Shown piece after piece: positions 7,880 through 17,180 of a DNA stretch of 64,000 bases. Source of the DNA: Rhizobiales bacterium PAR1 (lineage in GTDB: Bacteria; Pseudomonadota; Alphaproteobacteria; Rhizobiales; Beijerinckiaceae); assembly GCA_002256205.1 (NCBI GenBank), contig NKIW01000002.1, positions 1 to 64,000 on the forward strand. The letters run 5' to 3'. Made by a program: the position numbers and the translations under genes. The number at the start of each line of letters is the position of its first letter. Within the stretch, counting starts at the first letter, position 1. The notes under the pieces are model-generated. The model saw nothing but the letters and a program-made list of their open reading frames with translations, was not told the DNA's origin and searched no databases.

Positions 7880-10174
7880 TCAGGCCTTCTGCAATGTCTG
7901 CCAGATCGCCTGCGCGTTGGCCGGCATATCGATATGCCGGATGCCCTTGGCATGACGCAGCGCATCGACCACCGCGTTCATCACAGCCGGAGCCGCGCCG
8001 ATCGTGCCTGCTTCGCCAGCGCCCTTGATGCCGAGGGCATTGGTGGTGGACGGCACGTTGAGCGTTTCGAACTGGAAGTTCGGCATGTCTTCCGCGCGCG
8101 GCATCGCATAATCGAGGAAGCTCGCGGTGAGGATCTGGCCGTTCTCGTCATGGATGAAGCGCTCGATCAGCGCCTGACCGATGCCCTGTGCCGCACCGCC
8201 ATGAATCTGGCCAGCGAGGAGGATCGGGTTCAGCGTGACACCGAAATCATCGACAATCACATAGTTCACGATGCGGCTTTCACCGGTCTCCGGATCGATC
8301 TCGATCTCGCAGGAATGCGTGCCGTTAGGATACGTCGCCTCCGGTGGCGCGAACTGCGCCTTGGTCGCGAGCATGTCCTTTTTCGCGCCCGGCAGCGCCG
8401 CGATCTCGGCATAGGAGATCGAACGGTCCGTGCCGGCGATCTTCACCCGGCCATCGGCAATTTCAAGATCGCCCGTACCGGCTTCGAGGGCCTGCGCAGC
8501 GAGAGTCTTGATGTTATCCGCGAGAAGCTCGGAAGCCTTGGCCACAGCCGCCCCACCCACCGGGATCGAACGCGAACCACCTGTACCCGAACCAGTCGGC
8601 GTGAAGTTGGTATCGCCCTGCAAGACCTTGATCTTGTCGAGCGGCAGATCGAGATGCTGCGAGACAAGCTGGGCATAGGCCGTCTCATGGCCCTGTCCGT
8701 TCGACTGCGTGCCGATTTTCACGACGGCAGTGCCGTCCTTTTCCAGGGACACATAGGCCGGCTCCGGCGAGCCGCCGCCGCAGGCCTCGATATAGACGCC
8801 TAGACCGATGCCACGCAATTTTCCGGTCTTTTTCGCAGCCTTGAGACGGGCGGGGAAACCCTTCCAGTCCGCCGCCTCAACGGCGCGTTCCATATGCGCG
8901 GCGAATTCGCCAGTATCATAGACGCGCCCCGTCGGCGTCTTGTAAGGCATCTTCTTCGGCTTGATGAAATTGAGCTTCCGCAGCTTCAGCCGGTCCATGC
9001 CGAGTTCATCGGCGATGTAATCAACGAGGCGCTCGACCGTATAGGCAGCCTCCGGGCGCCCGGCGCCGCGATAGGCGTCGAACGGAACCGAATGGGTGTA
9101 AATGCCGCGAATGCGGGTGTACCCGGCCGGAATATCATAGACACCGGTCAGCATCGTCGAGCCAATCCACGGGATATACGGCCCATATTGCGAGAGATAG
9201 GCGCCCATATTGGCGTCGAGCATGACACGCATCGCGAGGAACTTGCCCTTCGCGTCGAGTGCCATTTCGGCGAGCGTCAGGTTATCGCGGCCATGCGCGC
9301 AGGCGAAGAAATGCTCCGTGCGGTCCGAAGCCCAGCGCACCGGCTTGCCGAGTTGCTGCGCCGCAAACACCGCCAGCGGATATTCGCGATACATGAAGGT
9401 CTTGGTGCCAAAACCGCCGCCGACATCCGGCGTTACAACACGGATATCATCCGGGTTCATCTTGAAAATGAACTTGGCGAGCGTGTTGCGCAAACCATGC
9501 ACGCCCTGAGAGCCGACCGTGATGAGCAGCTTGCCGGCCTTTTGCGGTTCCACGACGATGGAGCGCGCTTCCATATAATTCGCGATGATGCGGCTGTTGT
9601 GCAGCGAGAGCGAAATGATGCGCGGCGCCTTGGCGAAAATCGCATCCGTCTCAGGCTGGTTGCCGAGGATATGGTCGAAGGCAACGTTATCAGGTGCTTC
9701 CGCATGAACCACCGCAGCGCCCTTGGCCCGCGCACCGGCGATATCCGCCGCGACAGGCTTGCCGTTCCACTCGATGGTGATCGCCTCGGCAGCGTCACGC
9801 GCCTGCTCGATGGTCGAAGCAACGATGAAGGCCACCGCTTCGCCGACATGGACGACACGGTCCTTCGGCAGAACCGGGTAGGAGGGAACAGGCGAGAGCG
9901 TGCCATCGGTATTCTTGATCGGTGCCTGACAGGGCAGATCCCCGAGGTGCGCCACATCGGCGTGAGTATAGATCGCCGCGATGCCCGGCATCGCGCGAGC
10001 CGCCGTCAGATCTCCGATCTTGAAGGTGGCGCTGGCATAAGACGAGCGGAGCACGAAGCCCTGCAACTCGCCCTTGGCATGATAGTCGGTCGCGTAGTGC
10101 CCCTGCCCCGTGATGAAGCGCTGGTCCTCCACGCGCGTCAGCGCCTGGCCCATACCGAATTTCGTTGGTCGCAT
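7880..10174 (-). CDS. xanthine dehydrogenase/aldehyde oxidase family molybdopterin-binding large subunit
   Basis: At 764 residues this has the usual length of the large (L/coxL-like) subunit. It starts with GMGQALTRVEDQRFITGQGHY, as in the family, contains GGGFGTKTF and AYRGAGRPEA for cofactor and substrate-pocket loops, and the catalytic Glu in GAGEAGTIGA. The CO dehydrogenase active-site loop (AYRCSFR) is absent, so it is not a form I CODH. No signal peptide is seen. The FAD (M) and 2Fe-2S (S) subunits expected beside it are missing here, and the nearby ferredoxin is of a different type. Substrate unknown; aldehyde or N-heterocycle oxidation is typical. Confidence 0.9.
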   Translation of the reverse strand: MRPTKFGMGQALTRVEDQRFITGQGHYATDYHAKGELQGFVLRSSYASATFKIGDLTAARAMPGIAAIYTHADVAHLGDLPCQAPIKNTDGTLSPVPSYPVLPKDRVVHVGEAVAFIVASTIEQARDAAEAITIEWNGKPVAADIAGARAKGAAVVHAEAPDNVAFDHILGNQPETDAIFAKAPRIISLSLHNSRIIANYMEARSIVVEPQKAGKLLITVGSQGVHGLRNTLAKFIFKMNPDDIRVVTPDVGGGFGTKTFMYREYPLAVFAAQQLGKPVRWASDRTEHFFACAHGRDNLTLAEMALDAKGKFLAMRVMLDANMGAYLSQYGPYIPWIGSTMLTGVYDIPAGYTRIRGIYTHSVPFDAYRGAGRPEAAYTVERLVDYIADELGMDRLKLRKLNFIKPKKMPYKTPTGRVYDTGEFAAHMERAVEAADWKGFPARLKAAKKTGKLRGIGLGVYIEACGGGSPEPAYVSLEKDGTAVVKIGTQSNGQGHETAYAQLVSQHLDLPLDKIKVLQGDTNFTPTGSGTGGSRSIPVGGAAVAKASELLADNIKTLAAQALEAGTGDLEIADGRVKIAGTDRSISYAEIAALPGAKKDMLATKAQFAPPEATYPNGTHSCEIEIDPETGESRIVNYVIVDDFGVTLNPILLAGQIHGGAAQGIGQALIERFIHDENGQILTASFLDYAMPRAEDMPNFQFETLNVPSTTNALGIKGAGEAGTIGAAPAVMNAVVDALRHAKGIRHIDMPANAQAIWQTLQKA

Positions 10175-10291
10175 GTTAAATCGCCTGATCGGATTGGCGG
10201 GAAGCGTTCCCGCGCCGTTGGACTTAAGAATAACCAGCTTGGCCTGCGCTTCAACCGGGAAATTGTCGACCTTTTTTTATTTTTTACCGGA

Positions 10292-10606
10292 TCAACCGCG
10301 GTCGACAGCTTCGCCCGCCATCAGCCAATCCTTGAAGCCGCCGCGATAATGCGCGTCGATCGCGACACCGGCGGATTGCGCCGCCATCGCCGCCTGCATC
10401 GAGCGCACGCCCGCAGCGCAAGAAAACACGGTGCGCTTGCCCGGAGCGCTTGGCAGGGCACGCGGATCGAAGGTCGAGAGCGGGAAGGAAACCGAGCCCG
10501 GAATATGTCCGGCGGCATATTCATGCGGCTCGCGCACATCGACGACAAGAAGAGTCCCGGCAGCAAGCCCCGCCTTGATCTCCTCGCGATCCAGATCCTC
10601 GATCAT
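10292..10606 (-). CDS. single-domain rhodanese-like protein
   Basis: A 104-residue protein covering one rhodanese domain. The substrate-binding DVREPHEYAAGHIPGS motif and the active-site loop CAAGVRS with its persulfide-forming Cys are both intact, followed by GGFKDWL near the end. It should transfer sulfane sulfur. The ATG at 10606 is preceded by GGGAG; the reading frame continues upstream without a better start. It lies between the hydroxylase gene and the metallo-hydrolase gene on the same strand. A role in sulfuration of the molybdenum cofactor is conceivable from position only. Confidence 0.92.
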   Translation of the reverse strand: MIEDLDREEIKAGLAAGTLLVVDVREPHEYAAGHIPGSVSFPLSTFDPRALPSAPGKRTVFSCAAGVRSMQAAMAAQSAGVAIDAHYRGGFKDWLMAGEAVDRG

Positions 10607-10779
10607 CCCAGCTCCCGGCTTTACCGTGTTGTCGCGCGGCGCAGCGCGCATACCGGATGAGAACCTGTAACGGACAGCGGAAATTCGCAACCCGAACCTT
10701 GCCGACCAGCCGGAAATTCACACCGATGCGGAAGATCCACATCAAGGCCAGCAATTCTCGGCAAAAGCACTGGAACGCG

Positions 10780-11586
10780 TCACAGCGCGATCAGCTGCCC
10801 CTCACGCGCCAGCGAAGCGCCGGGGTAAAGCCCCGCGAAGATCGCCTCGCGTGCGACGAGTTCGGCATCATCATGCCGGGGATTGTGATGAAATCCGACA
10901 AGACGCCCCACGCCAGCAGTGATCGCCAGCGCGGCGGCGGCCTCCAGCGTCGAATGCCCCCAACCACGATGCGCCTGGGCTTCGGCAGCAGAAAACATGG
11001 TGTCGTGCAGAAGGAGATCGGCCCCTTGCGTCAGCGCGACAAGGCCTGCAGGCGGAATCGTGCTGGTCTCGAGGTCTGTCGCATAGACGAGCGATTTTCC
11101 ATCCTTCTCCAGCCGGAACGCCGCGGCCCCACCGGGGTGCTCGACGGGTGTCGTCCGGACCGCAAAGGTGCCGGCGTCAAAAGATGCGCCCTCGGCATGG
11201 GCCTGAAACCGGATTCGCGCGAGAAGGCGCGCCGCATCGCTAGGGAAATACGGGGGCGAAAAGAGAGCGGTCACAATCGTCCCGAGGGCCACATCAGCGC
11301 CGAGCGCCGAATGGATCGTCACCGCGACACCCTCGCCAAGGCCGAACAGCAGGAAGGGCAGGCCCATGATGTGATCATGGTGAAAATGGCTGAGAATAAC
11401 ATGGACATGCTTAAGACTAGGGTTTTCCAGCGCGGCCGCGAGTTCAGCCGCACCAGACCCTGCATCGAGCACGAAGAGATCGCTGCCGGAGGAAACCGAG
11501 ACGCAGGCCGTATGATGGCCAAAACCGGAGAAGCGCGCGCCCGAGGCGGGATAGCTGCCTCTGGCACCCCAGATCCGCACGTCCAT
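10780..11586 (-). CDS. MBL-fold metallo-hydrolase
   Basis: A 268-residue metallo-beta-lactamase fold protein. The metal motif HFHHDH (H-x-H-x-D-H type) is near residue 67, a second-shell Asp lies in YATDLE, and a late His in VGFHHNP completes the site. The start MDVRIWGARGSYPASG and the TACVSVSSG segment resemble the PhnP/RNase Z-like subgroup that acts on cyclic phosphodiesters or signalling-domain partners. The exact substrate cannot be assigned. It is a stand-alone gene between the rhodanese and the sugar transferase gene. Confidence 0.88.
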   Translation of the reverse strand: MDVRIWGARGSYPASGARFSGFGHHTACVSVSSGSDLFVLDAGSGAAELAAALENPSLKHVHVILSHFHHDHIMGLPFLLFGLGEGVAVTIHSALGADVALGTIVTALFSPPYFPSDAARLLARIRFQAHAEGASFDAGTFAVRTTPVEHPGGAAAFRLEKDGKSLVYATDLETSTIPPAGLVALTQGADLLLHDTMFSAAEAQAHRGWGHSTLEAAAALAITAGVGRLVGFHHNPRHDDAELVAREAIFAGLYPGASLAREGQLIAL

Positions 11587-11688
11587 TCCTCGCTCCCTGA
11601 TCTCGACACTGCAATAATCCGATGATCTTGCACCGGATCAGTACGCATTCCTGTGCGATATCACACAGGCCGGATCAGGAAAAAGGCC

Positions 11689-13164
11689 TCAGTAGGCGTT
11701 TTTGGTCGTCACCAGCGAGACCGGCGTCATCGCGAGGATATAGAGATCGAACGGCAGCGACCAGTTCTCGATATAGTGGAGATCATGCTCGACACGGCGC
11801 TCGATCTTCTCGACTGTATCCGTCTCGCCACGCCAGCCGTTGATCTGCGCCCAGCCCGTGATGCCCGGCTTCATGCGATGGCGTGCATAGTAGCCGTCAA
11901 CAACCTCCTGATAGAGCTTGTTACCTGCCTTGGACTGGGTGGCGTGCGGACGCGGCCCGACAAGACTGAGATCGCCCGTGAGCACGTTGAAAAGCTGCGG
12001 CAACTCGTCGATCGACGTCTTGCGGATGAAGCGGCCGACGCGCGTGACCCGAGGATCTTCCTTTGTCACCTGTTTCGCGCCATGCTGGTCCGTCAAATCG
12101 GTATACATCGAGCGGAACTTATAAACGCCGATCAGCTCATTGTTGAAGCCGTGGCGCGGCTGACGGAACAGCACCGGCCCCTTGGAATCGAGCTTCACCG
12201 CAAGGGCGACCAGCACCATCAGCGGCGAGAGCGCGATCAGCGCGATCAGCGCCACGACGCGGTCGAACACCGCCTTCACCGCCGAATTCATATCGGAGAG
12301 CGGACGGTCGAACACCGCCAGAAATGGCACGCCACCGATGTAGCTATAGGCGCGCTTGGAGAGCTTGAGGCGCGAGGCATGCGCTGCGATACGCACATCG
12401 ATGGGGAGTTCCCACAACTTGCGCATGAGATGGAGAATACGCTCTTCGGCGGTGGAGGGCAGCGCGATGATCAGGAGGTCGACCTTCTGATCGCGGCAAT
12501 AATGCTCAAGCTCGTCAAAGGTACCTATCTTGCGATAACGCCCGATTACCTCTGGCGAGCGCTCCTCGCCGCGATCATCGAACACACCGAGGATCCGGAT
12601 GGCCTTTTCGCTGGTCTTTTCAAGCCGGAGCAGCAGGTCTTCACACGCCTTGCCGCCGCCGACGATCACCGCCCGGCGTGCGAGTTCGCCGCGGGCCTCG
12701 GCCTGCGAAATCGCCGTCGCGGCCAGAAGGCGGAACAGCGGCAGCACGATCAGCGCATAGAGCAGCCAAACGAGAAACCAGGTGCGGAAGGTCATGACGT
12801 CGAAGCCGGCAAGGAACAATCCGCCAGTGACCAGCGTGAACGCCCCACCAAGACTGATCAGCAGCGCCCGGATCTGCCGGGGCAGCGTGCCCAGCGCCGG
12901 GATCGTGTAGGACCACAGACGCTGGAGAATATACACCGTCAGAACCGTCACTGCGAGGATGATCGAGCCGAACAGCGCATCTTGTCCGTGAAGCATCGGC
13001 AGCAGGGTCATGGCCGTAGCCAGCCCCCCCGCGATCAGCGAGGCGACATCGAAAATCAGCACGATGGCGATGATCTTCTGTTTGCTGGCTTGGCGGAACC
13101 AATTGGCAAGGCGCCCGAAGAAGCCTCCCTGCTGGCCGTCAGACCCCATAACCTCGATCGACAT
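11689..13164 (-). CDS. polyprenyl-phosphate sugar-1-phosphate transferase (WcaJ/PssY-like), exopolysaccharide priming
   Basis: A 491-residue enzyme with four to five N-terminal membrane segments, a CoA-binding-like middle domain ([19 protein letters not shown]), another membrane segment ([21 protein letters not shown]) and a C-terminal bacterial sugar transferase domain with [36 protein letters not shown] and GLSLVGPRP-like LSLVGPRPH. It would transfer a hexose-1-phosphate from a nucleotide sugar to undecaprenyl phosphate at the inner membrane. The ATG at 13164 follows a GGAG; upstream in-frame codons lack one. No glycosyltransferases or export genes are near, so it is an isolated priming gene. 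Confidence 0.92.
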   Translation of the reverse strand: MSIEVMGSDGQQGGFFGRLANWFRQASKQKIIAIVLIFDVASLIAGGLATAMTLLPMLHGQDALFGSIILAVTVLTVYILQRLWSYTIPALGTLPRQIRALLISLGGAFTLVTGGLFLAGFDVMTFRTWFLVWLLYALIVLPLFRLLAATAISQAEARGELARRAVIVGGGKACEDLLLRLEKTSEKAIRILGVFDDRGEERSPEVIGRYRKIGTFDELEHYCRDQKVDLLIIALPSTAEERILHLMRKLWELPIDVRIAAHASRLKLSKRAYSYIGGVPFLAVFDRPLSDMNSAVKAVFDRVVALIALIALSPLMVLVALAVKLDSKGPVLFRQPRHGFNNELIGVYKFRSMYTDLTDQHGAKQVTKEDPRVTRVGRFIRKTSIDELPQLFNVLTGDLSLVGPRPHATQSKAGNKLYQEVVDGYYARHRMKPGITGWAQINGWRGETDTVEKIERRVEHDLHYIENWSLPFDLYILAMTPVSLVTTKNAY

Positions 13165-13434
13165 CGACGATACTCCGGAACGCAAAACGCGAGAACTGGC
13201 GGGGACGCTAGGCCAGATTGTTGGCAATTCCGTTAAACCGCAGGAATGGGTTCAATCGCGGTAAAGATTCACCGAAAAAGTGCGCCATCCCCGATACTGG
13301 GGTGCCAAATGATCGCAAAACGGGGCTTGACGAAAAACCGTCGCCACGTGCCTTCAAACCGCGCGAAATGCTCGCAAAAACGAAAATGGGGCTTGCGCCC
13401 CATCTCGGTAAATTCATGATCTGGAAAAGAAATT

Positions 13435-13510
<76 letters not shown>

Positions 13511-13521
13511 ACGCCTTTATT

Positions 13522-13550
13522 AAAAAGGCAACGCGCGGCAGAACCGCGCG
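13522..13550 (-). terminator. probable terminator after the PEGA lipoprotein gene
   Basis: On the minus strand CGCGCGG and CCGCGCG form a 7-bp GC stem with a 5-base loop, followed by TTGCCTTTTT. It lies 57 bases after the lipoprotein stop and just before the tRNA-Lys gene. Confidence 0.6.
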
Positions 13551-13606
13551 ATGACGGCTCGATAGCGCATCACTCGATGCGTGTCCAGCGCCAATTGGAA
13601 AAAAGA

Positions 13607-14101
13607 TTAGCCCTCGGTTTCGGCAGGGGCCTCTTCCTCCTGTTTGGGTGCTGGCGGCGGCACCACCTTCGGCAGGGCCTTCTGCTTCCCTTTAGCGCCT
13701 TTCGGCTCCGGCCCCGCCCGCTCGAGCGTAACCTTCACCGGATTGGGGGAATGTGTGACATCCAGCCCGTGCATCTTGGCGCTCACGACGCCGCCAACCC
13801 CGGAAAGGATCGCGCTTCCGACAAGAATCGCGCCGCTATTGTCAGAAGATCGCGAAACGACGTCGACAACTGCTTCCTTGTATCCATCGAGGCGGAAAGT
13901 CGCCTTGAAGCTCTGCTTCGAACCTACTGCGATCACGCACGGTGTCTTGCAAGTGGCCTGATCGACAGAAATGGAAACCAGAGCACCCGCAGGCTCGGAA
14001 ATGAACTCGACATCCTTGTTGATGCCCTGTTCGACAGTCTGACAACCGGAAAGCGTGAGAACGGAAAGCGCGCAGAGCGCGAGGGAATGATGAAAACGCA
14101 T
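13607..14101 (-). CDS. PEGA-domain lipoprotein
   Basis: A 164-residue protein with a lipoprotein signal (MRFHHSLALCALSVLTLSGC, lipobox LSGC). The following segment VEFISEPAGALVSIS is the PEGA motif (SEPAGA-V), with two Cys (ATCKTPC) nearby that could form a disulfide. A hydrophobic Gly/Val stretch (GAILVGSAILSGVGGVVSA) and a Pro/Glu/Lys-rich tail follow. PEGA proteins are envelope-associated; no enzymatic role can be assigned. The ATG at 14101 has AGGA upstream; a GTG four codons earlier is less likely. Confidence 0.8.
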   Translation of the reverse strand: MRFHHSLALCALSVLTLSGCQTVEQGINKDVEFISEPAGALVSISVDQATCKTPCVIAVGSKQSFKATFRLDGYKEAVVDVVSRSSDNSGAILVGSAILSGVGGVVSAKMHGLDVTHSPNPVKVTLERAGPEPKGAKGKQKALPKVVPPPAPKQEEEAPAETEG

Positions 14102-14190
14102 GTTATCCTGCACTTGAATGGAACAGACGAAAGAAATTCAACCTGATGATAGCTGAACTATCCTTCCGATCCACCATGAATACAGATAAT

Positions 14191-15105
14191 CTACCTTCCC
14201 CACAACCAAGCGGCCCCGCGAACGCCAGAACTATCCCCATGCAACGCAGGGCGAATTGGCGTGACGAAGCGGTCCGAGAAGACATAACGGGCAATGGCTG
14301 CTGGCAGGCGCTCATAGAGCGCAGCAACATTGCTCATGCCGCCGCCGAGCACGATGACATCGGGATCCATGAGGTTAGCGACGTGCGCCAGCGCGCGGCC
14401 AAGGCGCGAGACATAGCGATCAAACGCGGCAGCCGCTTCGCTCTCCCCCGCCAGCGCCTCGGCGATGATCGCGCGCCCATGCAGCGCCCGCCCGGTAGCA
14501 CGCTCGAAATCCTGCCGAAAACCGGTACCGGAGACCCAGGTTTCAAGGCAGCCGCGTTGGCCACAAAAGCAGGTCTGCGCACCCGTGACTTCCTCAACGC
14601 TCGGCCAGGGCAGCGGATTATGCCCCCATTCGCCCGCGATGCGGTGCTGGCCTTCCCAGCTGACGCCGTTGATGGCGATTCCCGCCCCGCACCCCGTGCC
14701 GAGAATACCGGCGAAAACCAGTTTCGCGCCCGCCGCCGCGCCATCGACCGCTTCGGAAACCGCGAGGCAATTGGCATCGTTGGCAAGGCGCACCTCGCGC
14801 CCGAGCAGGGCCTCAAGATCAGCCTTGAACGGCATGCCGTTGATTTCGGTGGAATTCGCGTTCATCGCGAGGCCGGTGAAGGGCGAAATCGCACCGGGCA
14901 TGCCGATACCGACACTATGCGGCCCGGCGTGCCCCAACCCGGCAAGCTCCGCCTCGGCACGCTTCACCAGCGCGCCGAGTGCGTCCACAATCCCGCGATA
15001 ACTGCCGCGCGGCGTTTCGATCCGGCGACGGAGGATTTCTCCTCCGTCTTCACCAAGCGCGATAATCTCGGTCTTGGTTCCGCCGAGATCGACGCCGAGA
15101 CGCAT
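14191..15105 (-). CDS. ROK-family sugar kinase, fructokinase/N-acetylglucosamine kinase-like
   Basis: A 304-residue kinase of the ROK family. The ATP-binding start LGVDLGGTKTEIIAL, the catalytic Asp in LANDANCLAVSE, and the zinc-binding CFCGQRGCLETW with the upstream GEWGHNPL are all intact. The pattern matches E. coli Mak (manno(fructo)kinase) and NagK; substrate specificity cannot be decided. It follows leuA by 8 bases on the same strand, so the two are probably cotranscribed, an unusual pairing of leucine synthesis with a sugar kinase. Confidence 0.9.
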   Translation of the reverse strand: MRLGVDLGGTKTEIIALGEDGGEILRRRIETPRGSYRGIVDALGALVKRAEAELAGLGHAGPHSVGIGMPGAISPFTGLAMNANSTEINGMPFKADLEALLGREVRLANDANCLAVSEAVDGAAAGAKLVFAGILGTGCGAGIAINGVSWEGQHRIAGEWGHNPLPWPSVEEVTGAQTCFCGQRGCLETWVSGTGFRQDFERATGRALHGRAIIAEALAGESEAAAAFDRYVSRLGRALAHVANLMDPDVIVLGGGMSNVAALYERLPAAIARYVFSDRFVTPIRPALHGDSSGVRGAAWLWGR

Positions 15106-15113
15106 GATGTGCC

Positions 15114-16700
15114 TCAGGCAGCGCCGTGATGGGCGTGAAGGCGCGCGCCTTCCCCCGTGACACCGCGATGCGCCGTGAGCTTGTTGAGCGCCACGATATA
15201 GGCCTTCGCCGAGGCCACCATGGTATCCGGGTCTGCCGCACGGCCCGTCACCAGCCGCCCGTCCTCACCCGCAAGCCGCACGGAAACTTCCGCCTGCGCG
15301 TCGGTGCCTTCGGTCACCGCATGGACCTGATAGAGTTCGAGCTTGGCCGCATGCGGAATCATCGCCTGAATGGCGTTGAAGGTCGCATCCACTGGGCCAT
15401 TGCCGGTCGACTGGCGGGTGTGATGCTGCCCGTCGATATCCAGCGTCAACACCGCCGATTGCGGACCGTTCGTCCCCGCGACCACGAGCAGGTTGAGCAC
15501 CTTCACCCGATCCTCTCGCGTGGCGATATTCTCATCGACCAACGCCTCGATATCCTCGTCGTAAATATGCTTCTTGCGATCCGCGAGCGCCTTGAAGCGC
15601 ACGAAGGCGTCTTCGAGCTGGTTCTCGCCCAAATCGTAGCCCAACCCCTTGAGCTTGTCCTTGAAAGCATTGCGACCCGAATGCTTGCCCATAACGAGGC
15701 TCGTCTTCGACACGCCGACCGATTCCGGCAGCATGATCTCGTAGGTCTGGTTATTTTTGAGCATGCCGTCCTGATGGATGCCGCTCTCATGCGCAAAAGC
15801 ATTCCGGCCGACGATGGCCTTGTTGTACTGCACCGGGAACGAGGTCGCCGCCGAGACGAGCTTCGACGCCCGGTTGAGCATCGTGGTCTCGATGCCGGTC
15901 TCGAACGGGAAAACATCGTTGCGGGTCTTGATCGCCATCACGATCTCTTCGAGCGCCGCATTGCCCGCGCGCTCGCCGATACCGTTGATGGTGCATTCGA
16001 TCTGCCGGGCACCGCCCATCAGCCCCGCGATGGTATTGGCCACCGCCATGCCGAGATCGTTGTGGCAATGCACCGAGAAAATCGCCTTGTCGGCGTTCGG
16101 CACGCGGTTGCGCACCATCTCGAACATCGCGCGATATTCATCCGGCGTCGAATAGCCGACGGTATCGGGCAGATTGATCGTCGTCGCGCCGGCCTTGATC
16201 GCCGCTTCCACCGTGCGGCAGAGGAAATCATGATCGGTGCGGGTCGCATCCTCGGCAGACCATTCGACATCGGCAACGAGGTTACGGGCGCGGGTGACCT
16301 GATCGATCACCATTTGCAACACCGCGTCCGGCTCCTTCTGGAGCTTGTATTTCATATGCACCGGCGAGGTGGAAATGAACGTGTGGATACGCGGACGCTT
16401 GGCGTGCTTCACGGCCTCACCGGCGCGGTCGATATCCTTCGCACCCGCACGGCTCAGCCCGCAAACGGTCGCGTTCTTGATGCGCTTGGCAATCGCGGTG
16501 ACAGCCTCGAAATCGCCATCCGAGGCGATCGGGAAGCCGGCCTCGATGATATCAACGCCCATTTCATCGAGAAAATCGGCCACTTCGAGCTTTTCCTCGA
16601 AGGTCATGGTCGCGCCGGGGCACTGCTCGCCATCGCGCAAGGTGGTGTCGAAAATCAGGACGCGGTTCTTGTCAGAGGACGAGAAATTGGGGGAAGACAT
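15114..16700 (-). CDS. leuA: 2-isopropylmalate synthase
   Basis: LeuA condenses acetyl-CoA with 2-ketoisovalerate, the first committed step to leucine. The 528-residue protein has the HMGL-like catalytic barrel starting VLIFDTTLRDGEQCPGATM, metal-binding HCHNDLGMAVAN, and GIGERAGNAALEE. The C-terminal LeuA dimer/regulatory domain for leucine feedback runs from about residue 395. The ATG at 16700 is preceded by AAGGA at 8 bases, ruling out the start 8 codons upstream. A long leader with a leucine-rich reading frame and a hairpin precedes it. The ROK kinase gene follows 8 bases downstream. Confidence 0.96.
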   Translation of the reverse strand: MSSPNFSSSDKNRVLIFDTTLRDGEQCPGATMTFEEKLEVADFLDEMGVDIIEAGFPIASDGDFEAVTAIAKRIKNATVCGLSRAGAKDIDRAGEAVKHAKRPRIHTFISTSPVHMKYKLQKEPDAVLQMVIDQVTRARNLVADVEWSAEDATRTDHDFLCRTVEAAIKAGATTINLPDTVGYSTPDEYRAMFEMVRNRVPNADKAIFSVHCHNDLGMAVANTIAGLMGGARQIECTINGIGERAGNAALEEIVMAIKTRNDVFPFETGIETTMLNRASKLVSAATSFPVQYNKAIVGRNAFAHESGIHQDGMLKNNQTYEIMLPESVGVSKTSLVMGKHSGRNAFKDKLKGLGYDLGENQLEDAFVRFKALADRKKHIYDEDIEALVDENIATREDRVKVLNLLVVAGTNGPQSAVLTLDIDGQHHTRQSTGNGPVDATFNAIQAMIPHAAKLELYQVHAVTEGTDAQAEVSVRLAGEDGRLVTGRAADPDTMVASAKAYIVALNKLTAHRGVTGEGARLHAHHGAA

Positions 16701-16801
16701 GTGCGTAATCCTTCTTGGGATCACCCGCCATCCGCGCGATCAGGCAGCGAAAAATGACGGGCGGGGAGAAAAACAGAGGTCGGGAAAGCTGATCTGACGT
16801 T

Positions 16802-16840
16802 CCCCTGAGAGCCCAGGCATGCCCGGACGGCCCTCAGGGG
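16802..16840 (-). promoter_or_regulatory. attenuator-type hairpin of the leuA leader
   Basis: The leader RNA forms a long hairpin whose outer arms CCCCTGAG and CTCAGGGG pair perfectly. An inner near-palindrome (16813-16826, around GGCATGCC) extends it. The stop codon of the leucine-rich leader frame lies in the 5' arm, so a ribosome reaching the stop would melt this hairpin and one stalled on upstream Leu codons would not. A competing GGGAA/TTCCC pairing uses the 3' arm and is followed by GACCTCTGTTTTTC. The exact terminator state is not resolved by eye. Confidence 0.6.
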
Positions 16841-16965
16841 CCGATAAGAAGGAGCGCAAGGGCAAGAGCCAGACCAAGGGCGAGGAACAGGGCGAGCGAA
16901 GCCGCCGCGTCAATGCGCGCCAGCAACCGCAGGGTCTGCCCCGAATTTCCGCTCACCAAGGTCAC
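16834..16965 (-). CDS. leuA leader peptide (leucine-rich, putative attenuation peptide)
   Basis: A 43-codon frame that starts at a GTG (16965) and ends with TGA inside the leader hairpin. Fourteen codons are Leu, ten of them within the last 20 codons (codons 24-43), the typical mark of a ribosome-stalling leader before a leucine biosynthesis gene. A candidate promoter places the transcript start near 16990, shortly before this frame. GGAAG about 12 bases upstream is the best Shine-Dalgarno. A second GTG at 16956 and a TTG at 16983 are alternatives. The Ala/Leu composition could also describe a small membrane protein. Confidence 0.6.
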   Translation of the reverse strand: MTLVSGNSGQTLRLLARIDAAASLALFLALGLALALALLLIGP

Positions 16966-16996
16966 GAGAAGCTCGACTTCCAAATCAGGTTTTCAA

Positions 16997-17025
16997 AATG
17001 TACCGGAGCCAGAGCCTTTGCGCAA
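16997..17025 (-). promoter_or_regulatory. candidate sigma70 promoter of the leuA leader transcript
   Basis: On the minus strand TTGCGC and TACATT are spaced by exactly 17 bases. Transcription would start near 16990, about 25 bases before the leader GTG. The -35 is an imperfect match. Confidence 0.5.
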
Positions 17026-17180
17026 GAGAGAGGGTTTGCGCAAGAGAGCAGGGGAAAGTCAGCGGCCAGCGAGAAAAGTCACCCGGAGGCTACCGCAAGC
17101 CCTAACACAGCTTGTTGGACAAGCCCGAAGCCCAGTCTAGATTGGGTTATCGTTTTTTATCGCGATTCGAGGTTTTTGCC

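Noticed and set aside
7880-10174. Carbon monoxide dehydrogenase large subunit
   Set aside because: The active-site loop with the Cu-binding Cys (AYRCSFR) is absent; the loop reads AYRGAGRPE and coxM/coxS are not present.
10237-10291. T-rich stretch near 10269-10286 as a terminator
   Set aside because: The T-run is on the plus strand where no gene ends; no stable hairpin precedes it.
8894-10660. 588-codon plus-strand frame opposite the molybdopterin hydroxylase gene
   Set aside because: Shadow frame; runs across two real minus-strand genes and their gap.
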